The notes beneath the pieces are model-generated. The model saw only the letters and a program-made list of their open reading frames with translations, was not told where the DNA came from and searched no databases. Positions 43,274-51,720 of a DNA stretch of 57,859 nucleotides are shown piece after piece. Position 1 is the stretch's first letter. Each line of letters starts with the position of its first letter. The position numbers were made by a program, and so were the translations under genes. Source of the stretch: Candidatus Kapaibacterium sp. (GTDB lineage Bacteria; Bacteroidota; Ignavibacteria; Kapaibacteriales; UBA4661); assembly GCA_004292595.1 (NCBI GenBank), contig RDXM01000090.1, positions 1-57,859 of the forward strand, given 5' to 3'.

Positions 43274-43888
43274 ATGGGATTTTCGCAATTCAAATCGCTT
43301 GGCGATGTTGCAAAACTTTTTCCTTTTCGCCTTGAGAAGCGTGATTTTATCACAATGCAAAAATTTTCACCCGCACTCCTCGTTGTTGAGAACATTCGTC
43401 TTGTTCTCGAAACAGACTTGCATCGCAGTTCGGAGGCGGCACGTTGTGAAACCCTGATATTTCCTATCTTGCAAGAGGTTTGGCGGCATTACGCGGATGT
43501 ACTGAAACTTTGGAATCACGCGCCTTTGCAAGTAGATGATCTCCTTGGTGGTGTTCCTGATTATCTTGTGGCAAAAAAATCGGAATTTGGTCCAATGATG
43601 ATGGGAATGCCGATTGTTGTTGCGATTGAAGCCAAACAAGATGATTTTGTAGCTGGTTGGGGACAATGTGTTGCCGAAATGTTTGCCGCACAAAAATATA
43701 ATGCTTCGGAAGCTGCTGTGTACGGCATTGTAAGTAATGGTGAGACATGGGAATTTAGTAAACTCGAAGGTTCAGTGCTGACACAGAATGTATTGCCTTT
43801 TGGTATTGCCGACCTTGATAAACTCTTCGGTGCATTGGCATTTGTCATGGAAGAATGTAAAAAGCAAGTAGAACTCATCAGCTCTTGA
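43274..43888 (+). CDS. PD-(D/E)XK nuclease-like protein
   Basis: A 204-residue protein with a restriction-endonuclease-like core: Pro95-Asp96 in GGVPDYLVAKK, Glu119-x-Lys121 in VVAIEAKQDDF, and the helix GWGQCVAEMFAAQKYN with Gln131. The final strands YGIVSNGETWEFSKLEG fit the nuclease-like N-domain found in type I restriction R subunits and solitary relatives. No restriction partner genes are near. The ATG at 43274 begins a sensible product; a TTG at 43238 is also in frame. The next open frame begins at its stop codon (TTGA). Confidence 0.75.
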   Translation: MGFSQFKSLGDVAKLFPFRLEKRDFITMQKFSPALLVVENIRLVLETDLHRSSEAARCETLIFPILQEVWRHYADVLKLWNHAPLQVDDLLGGVPDYLVAKKSEFGPMMMGMPIVVAIEAKQDDFVAGWGQCVAEMFAAQKYNASEAAVYGIVSNGETWEFSKLEGSVLTQNVLPFGIADLDKLFGALAFVMEECKKQVELISS

Positions 43889-43923
43889 GAGCAAGATTGT
43901 ATAACGTATTCACGGGAAAAGGT

Positions 43924-44391
43924 ATGCAAGAAATTACACTTGGAAGTCGAAAAATGAATCGTGGCGAGCAGATTGCCGCGATTGTCTGTGGTGCGCTGCT
44001 GATGTACCACGCAACGACGCTTGGCATCGGTTTGGTGTGGTATATTGCTGTCGCTATCTATGTTACAATTCTTTTTCTCATGCTCTTGCGCTCGCAGCGT
44101 TTTGTGCTTATTCACGACTCCGGCATCGAATACAAGCCGAATCCGCTCGGTTCGCCAGAGGAATTTTTGTGGACGAATATTGCGAAAATTATTTCCAATT
44201 CGCAAGGCGTAACGCTCCATTTTAATGACGGTAAAACGCGTGGTTTCACTCCCGAACACTCAAAATGGTTCAACTTCCGCAAGTTTCGGATGAATGTGGA
44301 ACGCTACGCAACCGCCCTCAACATTCCCGTGCTAATTTCGCAAGCAGAAGTCCCCGTCATGCCGCCTTCTCACAAGCGTTTGCCAGAATAA
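43924..44391 (+). CDS. Membrane protein with two N-terminal segments and a PH-like C-domain
   Basis: A 155-residue protein. Two adjacent hydrophobic segments (EQIAAIVCGALLMYHATTLG, IGLVWYIAVAIYVTILFLML) are followed by a soluble beta-rich part (SQRFVLIHDSGIEYKPNPLG, EFLWTNIAKIISNSQGVTLH, FNFRKFRMNVERYA) with the look of a small PH-like membrane-bound domain. No family name is certain. An AAAGG sits a few bases before the ATG at 43924; a TTG at 43885 overlaps the preceding stop. It stands between the PD-(D/E)XK gene and sufC. Confidence 0.75.
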   Translation: MQEITLGSRKMNRGEQIAAIVCGALLMYHATTLGIGLVWYIAVAIYVTILFLMLLRSQRFVLIHDSGIEYKPNPLGSPEEFLWTNIAKIISNSQGVTLHFNDGKTRGFTPEHSKWFNFRKFRMNVERYATALNIPVLISQAEVPVMPPSHKRLPE

Positions 44392-44445
44392 AAAAGCAAC
44401 AACAACAATTTTCATTTCACCACATTTACGAAAGAAACAGCACCG

Positions 44446-45210
44446 ATGCTCACTATCACCAATTTGCAAGCCTCCGTTGAGGGCAAGGAAATCTTGAAAG
44501 GTATCAACCTGACGGTCAACAAAGGCGAAATTCATGCGATTATGGGTCCGAACGGCTCAGGAAAAAGTACGCTTGCATCTATTCTTGCAGGACGCGAGGA
44601 TTATGAAATCACGGGCGGCGAGGTAAGTTTTAATGGCGGCGACCTTCTGGAAATGGCTCCCGAAGAGCGTGCGCGTGAAGGCGTGTTCCTTGCGTTTCAG
44701 TATCCAGTAGAAATTCCAGGCGTGAGCAACACAAACTTCCTCAAAGCTGCGGTGAACGAAACCCGCAAGCATCGTGGTTTGGAGCCAATGGAGCCAAAAG
44801 CATTCTTGAAAATGATGCGCGAGAAAATGGCACTCGTCGAAATGGAACAAGCAATGGTCAGCCGCTCGGTGAATGAAGGCTTTTCTGGCGGCGAGAAAAA
44901 ACGCAATGAAATCTTCCAAATGGCAATGTTGGAGCCGTCTCTGGCGATTTTGGATGAAACTGATTCTGGATTGGACATTGACGCGCTTAAAATCGTTGCA
45001 AATGGCGTAAACAAGCTCCGCTCCAAAGACAACGCGGTCGTGCTGATTACGCACTACCAGCGCCTTTTGGATTACATCGTGCCAGATTACGTTCACGTTC
45101 TCTACAAAGGGCGTATTGTCAAGTCTGGCGGCAAAGAGCTTGCACTGGAATTGGAAGCAAAAGGCTATGATTGGATAAAAGAAGGCGCGGCAGAGGAGGT
45201 TGCTGCATAA
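44446..45210 (+). CDS. sufC: Fe-S cluster assembly ATPase SufC
   Basis: ABC-type ATPase of the SufBCD scaffold, 254 residues. Walker [10 protein letters not shown] (about 35-43), the Q-loop region [20 protein letters not shown] specific to SufC, signature [14 protein letters not shown] (about 149-162), Walker [20 protein letters not shown] and the H-loop [20 protein letters not shown] are all in place. Its stop shares one base with the sufD start (TAATG), indicating tight coupling. The ATG is the family start. Confidence 0.98.
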   Translation: MLTITNLQASVEGKEILKGINLTVNKGEIHAIMGPNGSGKSTLASILAGREDYEITGGEVSFNGGDLLEMAPEERAREGVFLAFQYPVEIPGVSNTNFLKAAVNETRKHRGLEPMEPKAFLKMMREKMALVEMEQAMVSRSVNEGFSGGEKKRNEIFQMAMLEPSLAILDETDSGLDIDALKIVANGVNKLRSKDNAVVLITHYQRLLDYIVPDYVHVLYKGRIVKSGGKELALELEAKGYDWIKEGAAEEVAA

Positions 45211-46550
45211 TGGAAGCATTAGATTTTCAAACATCTCTTATCAAAGGCTTCACCGCCTTTGAAACCATGCTGAACGGGCAGAAAGTACCGCCCATTCACG
45301 ACATCCGCCGCCAAGCAATGACGCGCTTTGCAGAGCTTGGCTTTCCGACCGTACGCCACGAAGAATGGAAATATACCAGCCTCGTTGCAGCTATCAAGCA
45401 CGACTACAAATTACCCTCGCAAGCCGCTTCAACGCTGACGGCTGCGGAAATTGCACCATTTCTCATACCAGAGCTGGACGCACAAACACTCGTCTTCGTA
45501 AACGGCGTGTTCGCACCCGAACTTTCGATGATTCACATTCAGAAGGGCGTAACGGTGCGCTCTCTGGCGGAGGCGTTCCACGACAAACATCCGCTTGTGG
45601 AGAAACATTTTGCGAAAGTTGCCTCGTTTGAGAAAGACGCGCTCGTCGCGCTCAACACCGCATACGCACTGAATGGCGTGTTTATTGAGCTTGAGCGTGG
45701 TGTCGTTGCAGAACGCCCATTCCACCTTGTGTTTGTGAATGATACCCGCATGAGCAGCGTATTTACGCCCGTGCGGAATTTATTTGTTCTCGGTGAAAAT
45801 GCGGAAGCAACCGTGCTAGACAACTCACACACACTCACTGCGAGCAAAAATGACCAGCCGCATTACGGCTTCACGAGCAGCGTTACCGAAATTGTGCTTG
45901 GCGAGAACGCGCATTTGCACCATTACAAACTGCAAAACGACGTGGAAGCCTCGTATTACGTAGGCGCGACGAGTGTTCACCAAGAATCAACAAGCGTGTA
46001 CAACTCCGTCGTTATCACTCTTTCGGGCGGAATTGTGCGAAACAACCTTTCGTCGGTCTTGGCTGGAAAAGCTGCCGATGCGCATTATTACGGGCTTTAT
46101 TGCGTGAATGGCAAAACACTTGTCGATAATCACACGCTCGTAGATCACGCCGTAGCACATTGCACCAGCAACGAACTCTACAAAGGCATCATGGATGACC
46201 GCTCAACGGGCGTGTTCAATGGGAAAATTATGGTGCGTGAGGATGCGCAGAAAACCTTAGCGTATCAGTCGAATCGGAACATTTTGCTGTCCAATAATGC
46301 TACCATTAACACGAAACCGCAGTTGGAAATTTTTGCTGATGATGTGAAATGTAGTCATGGCTGCACGACAGGACAACTCGACGAGGAATCGCTCTTCTAC
46401 TTGCGTGCGCGGGGCTTGGACAAGGAACAAGCGCGGGCGTTATTGCTGACCGCTTTTGCGGGCGAAATTTTGGAGAAAATTTCTCTCGAACCGCTTCGCG
46501 ACCGCTTAGAAGCTATCATTGCAGAGCGTTTGCACCAAGAACTTGCATAA
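45210..46550 (+). CDS. sufD: Fe-S cluster assembly protein SufD
   Basis: SufB paralogue and partner in SufBCD, 446 residues. The N-terminal helical part includes TRFAELGFPTVRHEEWKYTS (the W-K-Y-T motif of SufD); the beta-helix core includes VYNSVVITLSGGIVRNNLSS, HYYGLYCVNGKTLVDNHTLV and DHAVAHCTSNELYKGIMDDR; and the end holds DVKCSHGCTTGQLDEESLFY followed by LRARGLDKEQARALLL. The His in CSHGCT contributes to cluster assembly in the family. The start overlaps the sufC stop by one base. No sufS, sufE or sufU follows in this window: the next gene is convergent. Confidence 0.97.
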   Translation: MEALDFQTSLIKGFTAFETMLNGQKVPPIHDIRRQAMTRFAELGFPTVRHEEWKYTSLVAAIKHDYKLPSQAASTLTAAEIAPFLIPELDAQTLVFVNGVFAPELSMIHIQKGVTVRSLAEAFHDKHPLVEKHFAKVASFEKDALVALNTAYALNGVFIELERGVVAERPFHLVFVNDTRMSSVFTPVRNLFVLGENAEATVLDNSHTLTASKNDQPHYGFTSSVTEIVLGENAHLHHYKLQNDVEASYYVGATSVHQESTSVYNSVVITLSGGIVRNNLSSVLAGKAADAHYYGLYCVNGKTLVDNHTLVDHAVAHCTSNELYKGIMDDRSTGVFNGKIMVREDAQKTLAYQSNRNILLSNNATINTKPQLEIFADDVKCSHGCTTGQLDEESLFYLRARGLDKEQARALLLTAFAGEILEKISLEPLRDRLEAIIAERLHQELA

Positions 46551-46572
46551 TATACCGAGGTTTTTAATTGAA

Positions 46573-46636
46573 CAGGCATTCTTTCCCGCTTTGGTGGCTG
46601 AAACAGCGCATCAATACTTGCGAGAAAGAATGCCTG
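46573..46636. repeat. Palindromic hairpin between convergent sufD and OmpA genes
   Basis: CAGGCATTCTTTCCCGC (46573-46589) pairs with GCGAGAAAGAATGCCTG (46620-46636) with one mismatch; the loop is about 30 bases. The core CATTCTT resembles the CACAGACA-class arms. It may serve as a two-way transcription end, although no T-run is adjacent. Confidence 0.75.
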
Positions 46637-46674
46637 TCCTGTTTGATACCACATTGACGATGACTGGGTGCTTC

Positions 46675-48894
46675 TCACTCTTTCAGAGGTGTATCGAGTT
46701 CAATAACCACCGCACGGCAGTAGAAACGTCCTTCGGGATAGTCGTTGTCGTAGAGGAGCGGTGATTCCTCGCCGCGTCCTTTCACCACGAGCGAGCGGAC
46801 ATTTTGCACGGTAAGACCAAGCGTTTGCGCGACAGATTCTGCGCGGCGCTGGGAAAGAACTTGGTTTGCGTCGTCTGCGCCGACCATATCCGAATAGCCT
46901 AACACTCTTACCGTTGCGGCACTAGAGAAGACATTTGCCGTGCGAATTGCTGCAACAATGCGGTCGTTCACACCAGAAACTTTCTCAGAACCAATATCAA
47001 ACAAGATAAGATTGTACTTATTTTTTCCAATGTCAGCGACTTTATTCTTCCGCTTGTTGGTAATGCCAATAGATTCAACGGGAATGCTCAACAAACGAGA
47101 TAGTGAGGGCTTCGGCTGATATTTATACTGTACTTCTAGCTGGCATTGTAGTGGCAGCGTATCGGTCGGGACAAAGCTCTGGCGCTTGCTTACTTGCCAA
47201 TCAATACTGCTGGGCAGAGAATTTCCGCCACCAGTCCACTTGCGCAGCGAGCGTCCGCCTTGCTCTACATGTATCCGCCAGCGCAAAACGTTCACGGTAT
47301 CAAGGATTCGCGCCCGAAAGCGTATAATCGCTGGGCTTGCCTCGCGGAGCGTATCCATGCACTGCACAGGGCGCAGAATATCCCACGAACTATGCAGCTC
47401 CACACGCCGATTCTCTTGGTCGCCAAAGGTATCATTTTGTTTGGAAGGCTTTTCGGGTAAATCACCAAATGCCACATACAAACGCGAAGTAGAAATATTC
47501 CAAACACTGGTCAAATATCGCTGAACGCTCTCTGCGCGGCGTAACGACAAGTCTGGAGCTTGCGTTTCAAAGCCATTTTGTGCATTGTAGCCAGTAATCG
47601 TGAGTGTTGCACGGGTATATTGTTGCATTCGGTAGCCAATGATATTCAACATATCGTAATAGACATCAAGTGTTTCGCGGTTTGTGAGGCGTTCTGGTTG
47701 AAAGTCTTTTACAGACTGCGGTGTTGAAAATTGGCGATAGCGAAGTGGCAAATACGTTGCATTTTCATCAAAAAAAATATAGTTCAAGAGCGAATGAATC
47801 TTCTCGCTCACAAATTCTTCTACGCGCACTTTTGTCAGTGGTTCTTCCTGAACAAGGTCGCCATTCAGGGTATGTACTGCCGTCGCGCGAAGCAAGGGTT
47901 CAGCAATAACGCGCTCGCTTGAGCTATGCGCTTTGGGTGGCGCACCAAAAAGAGCCGTTTCGTCGCCTGTATAAATTCCCCGCGATGTTCCCGCAAACAA
48001 CATATTCCCAACGGTTGCTAATCCCCAAATATTCATATTGGGAAGTCCTTCTTGCGTAACGCCCCACGTCGCGCCATTATCCTGCGAGCGAAGCACGACA
48101 CCGATTGCTCCAGCGTAGAGAATACCATTCGCCACAACAAGCGAGCGGGTGTTTTCACGGTTTGCGGTTGCTTGCCAGAGGTCGCCGTTATTGGTGGATT
48201 GATAAACGCCATCGGCGGTTGCGGCAAATACCACGCCATTGCTCACGACCATTGCCCAAATATCGGTTGGGTAGCGAAATCCGTTGTTTGTGGCTTGCCA
48301 GCTTGCTCCGCCATTGTTCGAGCGCAAAATACCACCCGATGTTCCTGCAAAAATGGTATTTCCGTTTGCAACAAGCGACTTAATAAACCAATTTTTGTTG
48401 TCGCGGTATGTGGTCTGCCATGTTTTTTGATTGTCGGTGGAAATCATAATGCTATCGAGCGAGCCGATAATCGTCGCCTTATCAAGCAAGAGAACGGAAT
48501 GAACATCAGCGTTTACGCTCGTTTTTATCCACGTTTGGGCGTTGTTTTGAGAAAGAAAGAGTCCTTTTGTTGTCGCGGCATACAGGTAGTCTTTTATGGC
48601 ATACAGCGACCAAATGTCAAAATTTTTCAAGCCCTTGTTCGATGGCTTCCACGACGCACCATTATCCGCCGAGCGATACACTCCTGCGCCAAACACCGCA
48701 CAAAATAACGTCTTGTTGTTGAGTGTTATCGCACGGACAATAGTATTTGTGTCGGGTAATCCTTTATTATTTATGTGCCAGACAGCACGCTGCGCCGACG
48801 GAACTTGAGCAACAGCATACATTTGAAACCACAATAGCAGCATCGTACTGAGTGCAATAGAACGTTGATACATCGCAGAACCAGAAGACATCAT
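46675..48894 (-). CDS. BNR-type propeller protein with C-terminal OmpA domain
   Basis: Exported envelope protein of 739 residues. Signal peptide about 8-30 (LSTMLLLWFQMYAVAQV), then at least six sortilin/YCF48-like blades (VYRSADNGASWKPSNKGLKN, LFLSQNNAQTWIKTS, ISTDNQKTWQTT, ILRSNNGGASWQATNNGFRY, VYQSTNNGDLWQATANRENT, VLRSQDNGATWGVTQEGLPN), a middle region with a first OmpA-like stretch (LSLRRAESVQRYLTSVWNIS) and a C-terminal OmpA domain (VLSQRRAESVAQTLGLTVQN). The two OmpA-like parts suggest peptidoglycan contact. I take the ATG at 48894; the frame extends to a GTG at 48930. It is divergent from the TonB receptor. Confidence 0.88.
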   Translation of the reverse strand: MMSSGSAMYQRSIALSTMLLLWFQMYAVAQVPSAQRAVWHINNKGLPDTNTIVRAITLNNKTLFCAVFGAGVYRSADNGASWKPSNKGLKNFDIWSLYAIKDYLYAATTKGLFLSQNNAQTWIKTSVNADVHSVLLLDKATIIGSLDSIMISTDNQKTWQTTYRDNKNWFIKSLVANGNTIFAGTSGGILRSNNGGASWQATNNGFRYPTDIWAMVVSNGVVFAATADGVYQSTNNGDLWQATANRENTRSLVVANGILYAGAIGVVLRSQDNGATWGVTQEGLPNMNIWGLATVGNMLFAGTSRGIYTGDETALFGAPPKAHSSSERVIAEPLLRATAVHTLNGDLVQEEPLTKVRVEEFVSEKIHSLLNYIFFDENATYLPLRYRQFSTPQSVKDFQPERLTNRETLDVYYDMLNIIGYRMQQYTRATLTITGYNAQNGFETQAPDLSLRRAESVQRYLTSVWNISTSRLYVAFGDLPEKPSKQNDTFGDQENRRVELHSSWDILRPVQCMDTLREASPAIIRFRARILDTVNVLRWRIHVEQGGRSLRKWTGGGNSLPSSIDWQVSKRQSFVPTDTLPLQCQLEVQYKYQPKPSLSRLLSIPVESIGITNKRKNKVADIGKNKYNLILFDIGSEKVSGVNDRIVAAIRTANVFSSAATVRVLGYSDMVGADDANQVLSQRRAESVAQTLGLTVQNVRSLVVKGRGEESPLLYDNDYPEGRFYCRAVVIELDTPLKE

Positions 48895-48976
48895 GGCGAC
48901 AGGGGAAAATATCGTAGAGGAGTGAAACACAATAGTGTGCGAATATTGGCAAAATGGTATGGTAATGTGAGCGTGT

Positions 48977-49009
48977 ATTACGTGAGTATTACGTGAGTAT
49001 TACGTGAAT
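48977..49009. repeat. Three 11-bp tandem repeats in a divergent promoter region
   Basis: ATTACGTGAGT, ATTACGTGAGT and ATTACGTGAAT follow each other without gaps between the divergent OmpA-propeller and TonB receptor genes. Each holds the near-palindrome TTACGTGA. The 11-base period puts all copies on one face of the helix, as expected for a regulator array. Confidence 0.75.
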
Positions 49010-49167
49010 TTAAAGACCACGAAAATACAATAAAACAAGCACAATTAAGACAAAATTGCTTGCTGTCGTCTTTGTAGCACGCCTTTCTCATACAGGACTG
49101 CGCTTTTTTTTTGCTACAAAATGAATTTTTTCTAAATTCCAGGCACTATCTACCATTTTCATTCTTT

Positions 49168-49172
49168 GGAGG
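49168..49172 (+). promoter_or_regulatory. Ribosome binding site of the TonB receptor gene
   Basis: GGAGG five bases before the ATG at 49178. This excludes the in-frame TTG at 49166, which overlaps the site. Confidence 0.8.
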
Positions 49173-49177
49173 TTATC

Positions 49178-51595
49178 ATGCAAACATCAACGATGTTGTT
49201 TTCTTTTGTCCAGTACGTGCGTGTTGTTGTGCTGGGTGTCTGTTGTGCCACTTGTTTTTCTTACCGTGCCAGCGCACAAACGCCGTCTGGTGCTGAAAAG
49301 CCGGCGAATCAGCTGGAAATGCTGAGTTTGGAGGATTTGTTGAACGTCGAAATTGTTACAGCGTCGCGCTCCTCAAAACAAAAGACCTCAAACGCTCCAG
49401 CGACGGTAATTACTATAACGGACGATGTTATCAAAGTACGCGGCTATCAATCGCTTTTTGATGTAATTATGGATTTGCCAGATTTTTTGGTGCAAACAAA
49501 CTCTACTCCCGAATACCTGCATCAGTTTACCTTGCGCGGCGTACAGGGCATGAACAATTTTATCCTGCTCTTGGACGGGATTAAAATTTCTTCGCCAACC
49601 AACGAACTGCTCCCCATTATGGAAAATTATCCCGTTCATTTGGCAAAACAAATCGAAATCGTGTATGGTCCGGCATCGGCACTCTATGGCGCGGATGCTG
49701 TAACGGGCGTAATCAACATTATCACCAAAACGCCTGAAGATATGAATGGAAAAGTTCTGCAGGCAACGCTCATGGGCGGTACGCACACGTATTTGAATGG
49801 TTCGGCATTTTTATCTACGCGCCTCAGCAAAGACGTGTCGATTAGCGTTGGTGCGCAATATATGTTCGACCAACAGCCGAATTTGAGCCAGATTGAAGCC
49901 TATAAAAAAGATTTCACCGGTATTGACGCTCTCAAAACAGGAAGTTTTAATACGGTCTTTGGTCCAGCAAAAGTGACCAATCCCGTCAAGCCCGAGTACT
50001 CTGCGCCACGCACGGCGAATAACATCTACGTTGGTGCGCAAATTGACAACTTCCGTCTGGCATTTTTCCGTAACTACGCCCGTGTCAGCCAAGCCACAGC
50101 ATACACGCCAAACAACGCCGTGTACAACGACGATGTATTTATGGGGCATACAATTACAACCATGTCTGGCTCATACACCAAAGAATTTGACAGCACATTT
50201 TCTTCCACAACACAATTCACGCTCTCGCGCTATGATATGGATCCGCTTTCCAACTACCGCAACGTCTTTACGGGAATGGAGCCGGGCTACAAATACGCTT
50301 TTGGCAGTATGCTGAAAGCAGAGCAAATTTTCGGCTATCGTCCAATCCGCGAACTCAGTCTTACGGGCGGCGCGACGTTTGAAAGTTTTTATTCAATTCC
50401 CAAAGGTGCAGATTTGGAAAAACCAGTGGATGAAACAGGCGCGATTCAAGCCACGCTCTTAGGCACACGAAATGCACGAAATCCCAACGGCATTGCGGCT
50501 GACTTTTTCACGGTAAAATTCTCCAATATCGGTGGCTTTTTGCAAGGACAATACAACCCGATTGAGCAGCTTTCCTTCACGCTCGGTGCGCGGTATGACT
50601 ACAATTCGCGCTTCGGCGGCGCATTCAATCCGCGCTTGGGCATTGTTTGGCGACCCAGCAATTCCACCACGATTAAAGCACTCTACGGCTCGGCATTTTT
50701 CGCACCAGCACCGTACTTTTCATTCCAGCACTTCGGCTCGTTTTTTTACGATGCTGCTCGCAATCAATACGGCTCGTTTTTTTGGCAATTACCCAATCCA
50801 GCACTTGGTCCGGTGCGCACACAAACTGCCGAACTTAGCCTTCGTAGCTTTATCGTTGAAAATTTCAGTGTCTCGCTCACGGGATATTTTTCGGCGTTAA
50901 GCGGCTTGGTATCGGATGTGCCAGACAGAGGAACGGTGAATCTCTACGTTGAGCGCGATGCGCAAGGCGCAATCGTTCCCAACGGACGCAATTTGTACAA
51001 AGGCATTCCCGTCGGATTTATTCAAACAACGATTAATCAAGGCAGCCAACAAAATTACGGTGGTACATTCCAAATGGATTACTTCCAAAATTTAGGAAAC
51101 AACGGCACAGACCGCCTTGTCGCCTTTGCATCGGTGAGCTACGTCGAGGGCAATGTTGATGCTTTGGGCAGAGGAAATGCGGCAGATATTCTTCAGATTG
51201 GCAATATTGCGCCTCTGAGCGCACGGGCGGGCATTGACCTGACCATTGGCGGCTTTAGTATTTCTCCGCGTTTGATATTTGTGGGAACACAACGTGTTGC
51301 CGCACGGCAAAGCGAAGCCGCTCCAACAGCAACCGACCCCAATGCACGGCGAACACTCAACACCCGCCAAATCATGCCTGGCTATGCGCTGGTCAATGTT
51401 TCGGCACGGTATCAAATCACCAGCAATATCGCAGTTTTTGTGAATGTTTGGAATGCTACCGATGCCCGCTATCGCACTATCAATGGCAGTGCCGCTCCCG
51501 AAGATGCTTTGCGGGGCGCAAGCGGTTTTGAGTTTTTTGCAGGTGCGCCCCAGCAGCCAATTCGCGTCTTTGGTGGTCTGCAAATTGATTTTTGA
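49178..51595 (+). CDS. TonB-dependent outer-membrane receptor
   Basis: Ligand-gated outer-membrane channel of 805 residues using TonB energy. Signal peptide about 1-30 (ending SYRASAQ), a TonB-box-like stretch (EMLSLEDLLNVEIVTASRSS, about 44-63), a plug domain (APATVITITDDVIKVRGYQS, FTLRGVQGMNNFILLLDGIK, EIVYGPASALYGADAVTGVI) and a beta-barrel ending in alternating aromatic strands with the final FGGLQIDF, a typical outer-membrane C-terminus with terminal Phe. The ligand is unknown; the SLEDLL start resembles colicin-I/vitamin-type receptors. There is no SusD partner, so glycan import of the SusCD type is unlikely. A perfect hairpin terminator follows the stop. Confidence 0.95.
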   Translation: MQTSTMLFSFVQYVRVVVLGVCCATCFSYRASAQTPSGAEKPANQLEMLSLEDLLNVEIVTASRSSKQKTSNAPATVITITDDVIKVRGYQSLFDVIMDLPDFLVQTNSTPEYLHQFTLRGVQGMNNFILLLDGIKISSPTNELLPIMENYPVHLAKQIEIVYGPASALYGADAVTGVINIITKTPEDMNGKVLQATLMGGTHTYLNGSAFLSTRLSKDVSISVGAQYMFDQQPNLSQIEAYKKDFTGIDALKTGSFNTVFGPAKVTNPVKPEYSAPRTANNIYVGAQIDNFRLAFFRNYARVSQATAYTPNNAVYNDDVFMGHTITTMSGSYTKEFDSTFSSTTQFTLSRYDMDPLSNYRNVFTGMEPGYKYAFGSMLKAEQIFGYRPIRELSLTGGATFESFYSIPKGADLEKPVDETGAIQATLLGTRNARNPNGIAADFFTVKFSNIGGFLQGQYNPIEQLSFTLGARYDYNSRFGGAFNPRLGIVWRPSNSTTIKALYGSAFFAPAPYFSFQHFGSFFYDAARNQYGSFFWQLPNPALGPVRTQTAELSLRSFIVENFSVSLTGYFSALSGLVSDVPDRGTVNLYVERDAQGAIVPNGRNLYKGIPVGFIQTTINQGSQQNYGGTFQMDYFQNLGNNGTDRLVAFASVSYVEGNVDALGRGNAADILQIGNIAPLSARAGIDLTIGGFSISPRLIFVGTQRVAARQSEAAPTATDPNARRTLNTRQIMPGYALVNVSARYQITSNIAVFVNVWNATDARYRTINGSAAPEDALRGASGFEFFAGAPQQPIRVFGGLQIDF

Positions 51596-51647
51596 GTAGG
51601 AATAACGAGCAATAAACGCCTCTCTTCTGGTTGCACAATCACACGCT

Positions 51648-51679
51648 CTCGCCAGACGGTTTCCTTACCGTCTGGCGAG
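51648..51679 (+). terminator. Hairpin terminator after the TonB receptor
   Basis: A perfect 13-bp stem CTCGCCAGACGGT (51648-51660) with ACCGTCTGGCGAG (51667-51679), a six-base loop, then TTTGTATTTAT. It lies between convergent genes. Confidence 0.85.
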
Positions 51680-51720
51680 TTTGTATTTATGGGGGTGCGT
51701 CGTGTTTATCACAGAAATTT

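Noticed and set aside
48977-49009. CRISPR-like short array
   Set aside because: The 11-bp units are directly adjacent with no spacers, so this is a tandem repeat and not a CRISPR array.
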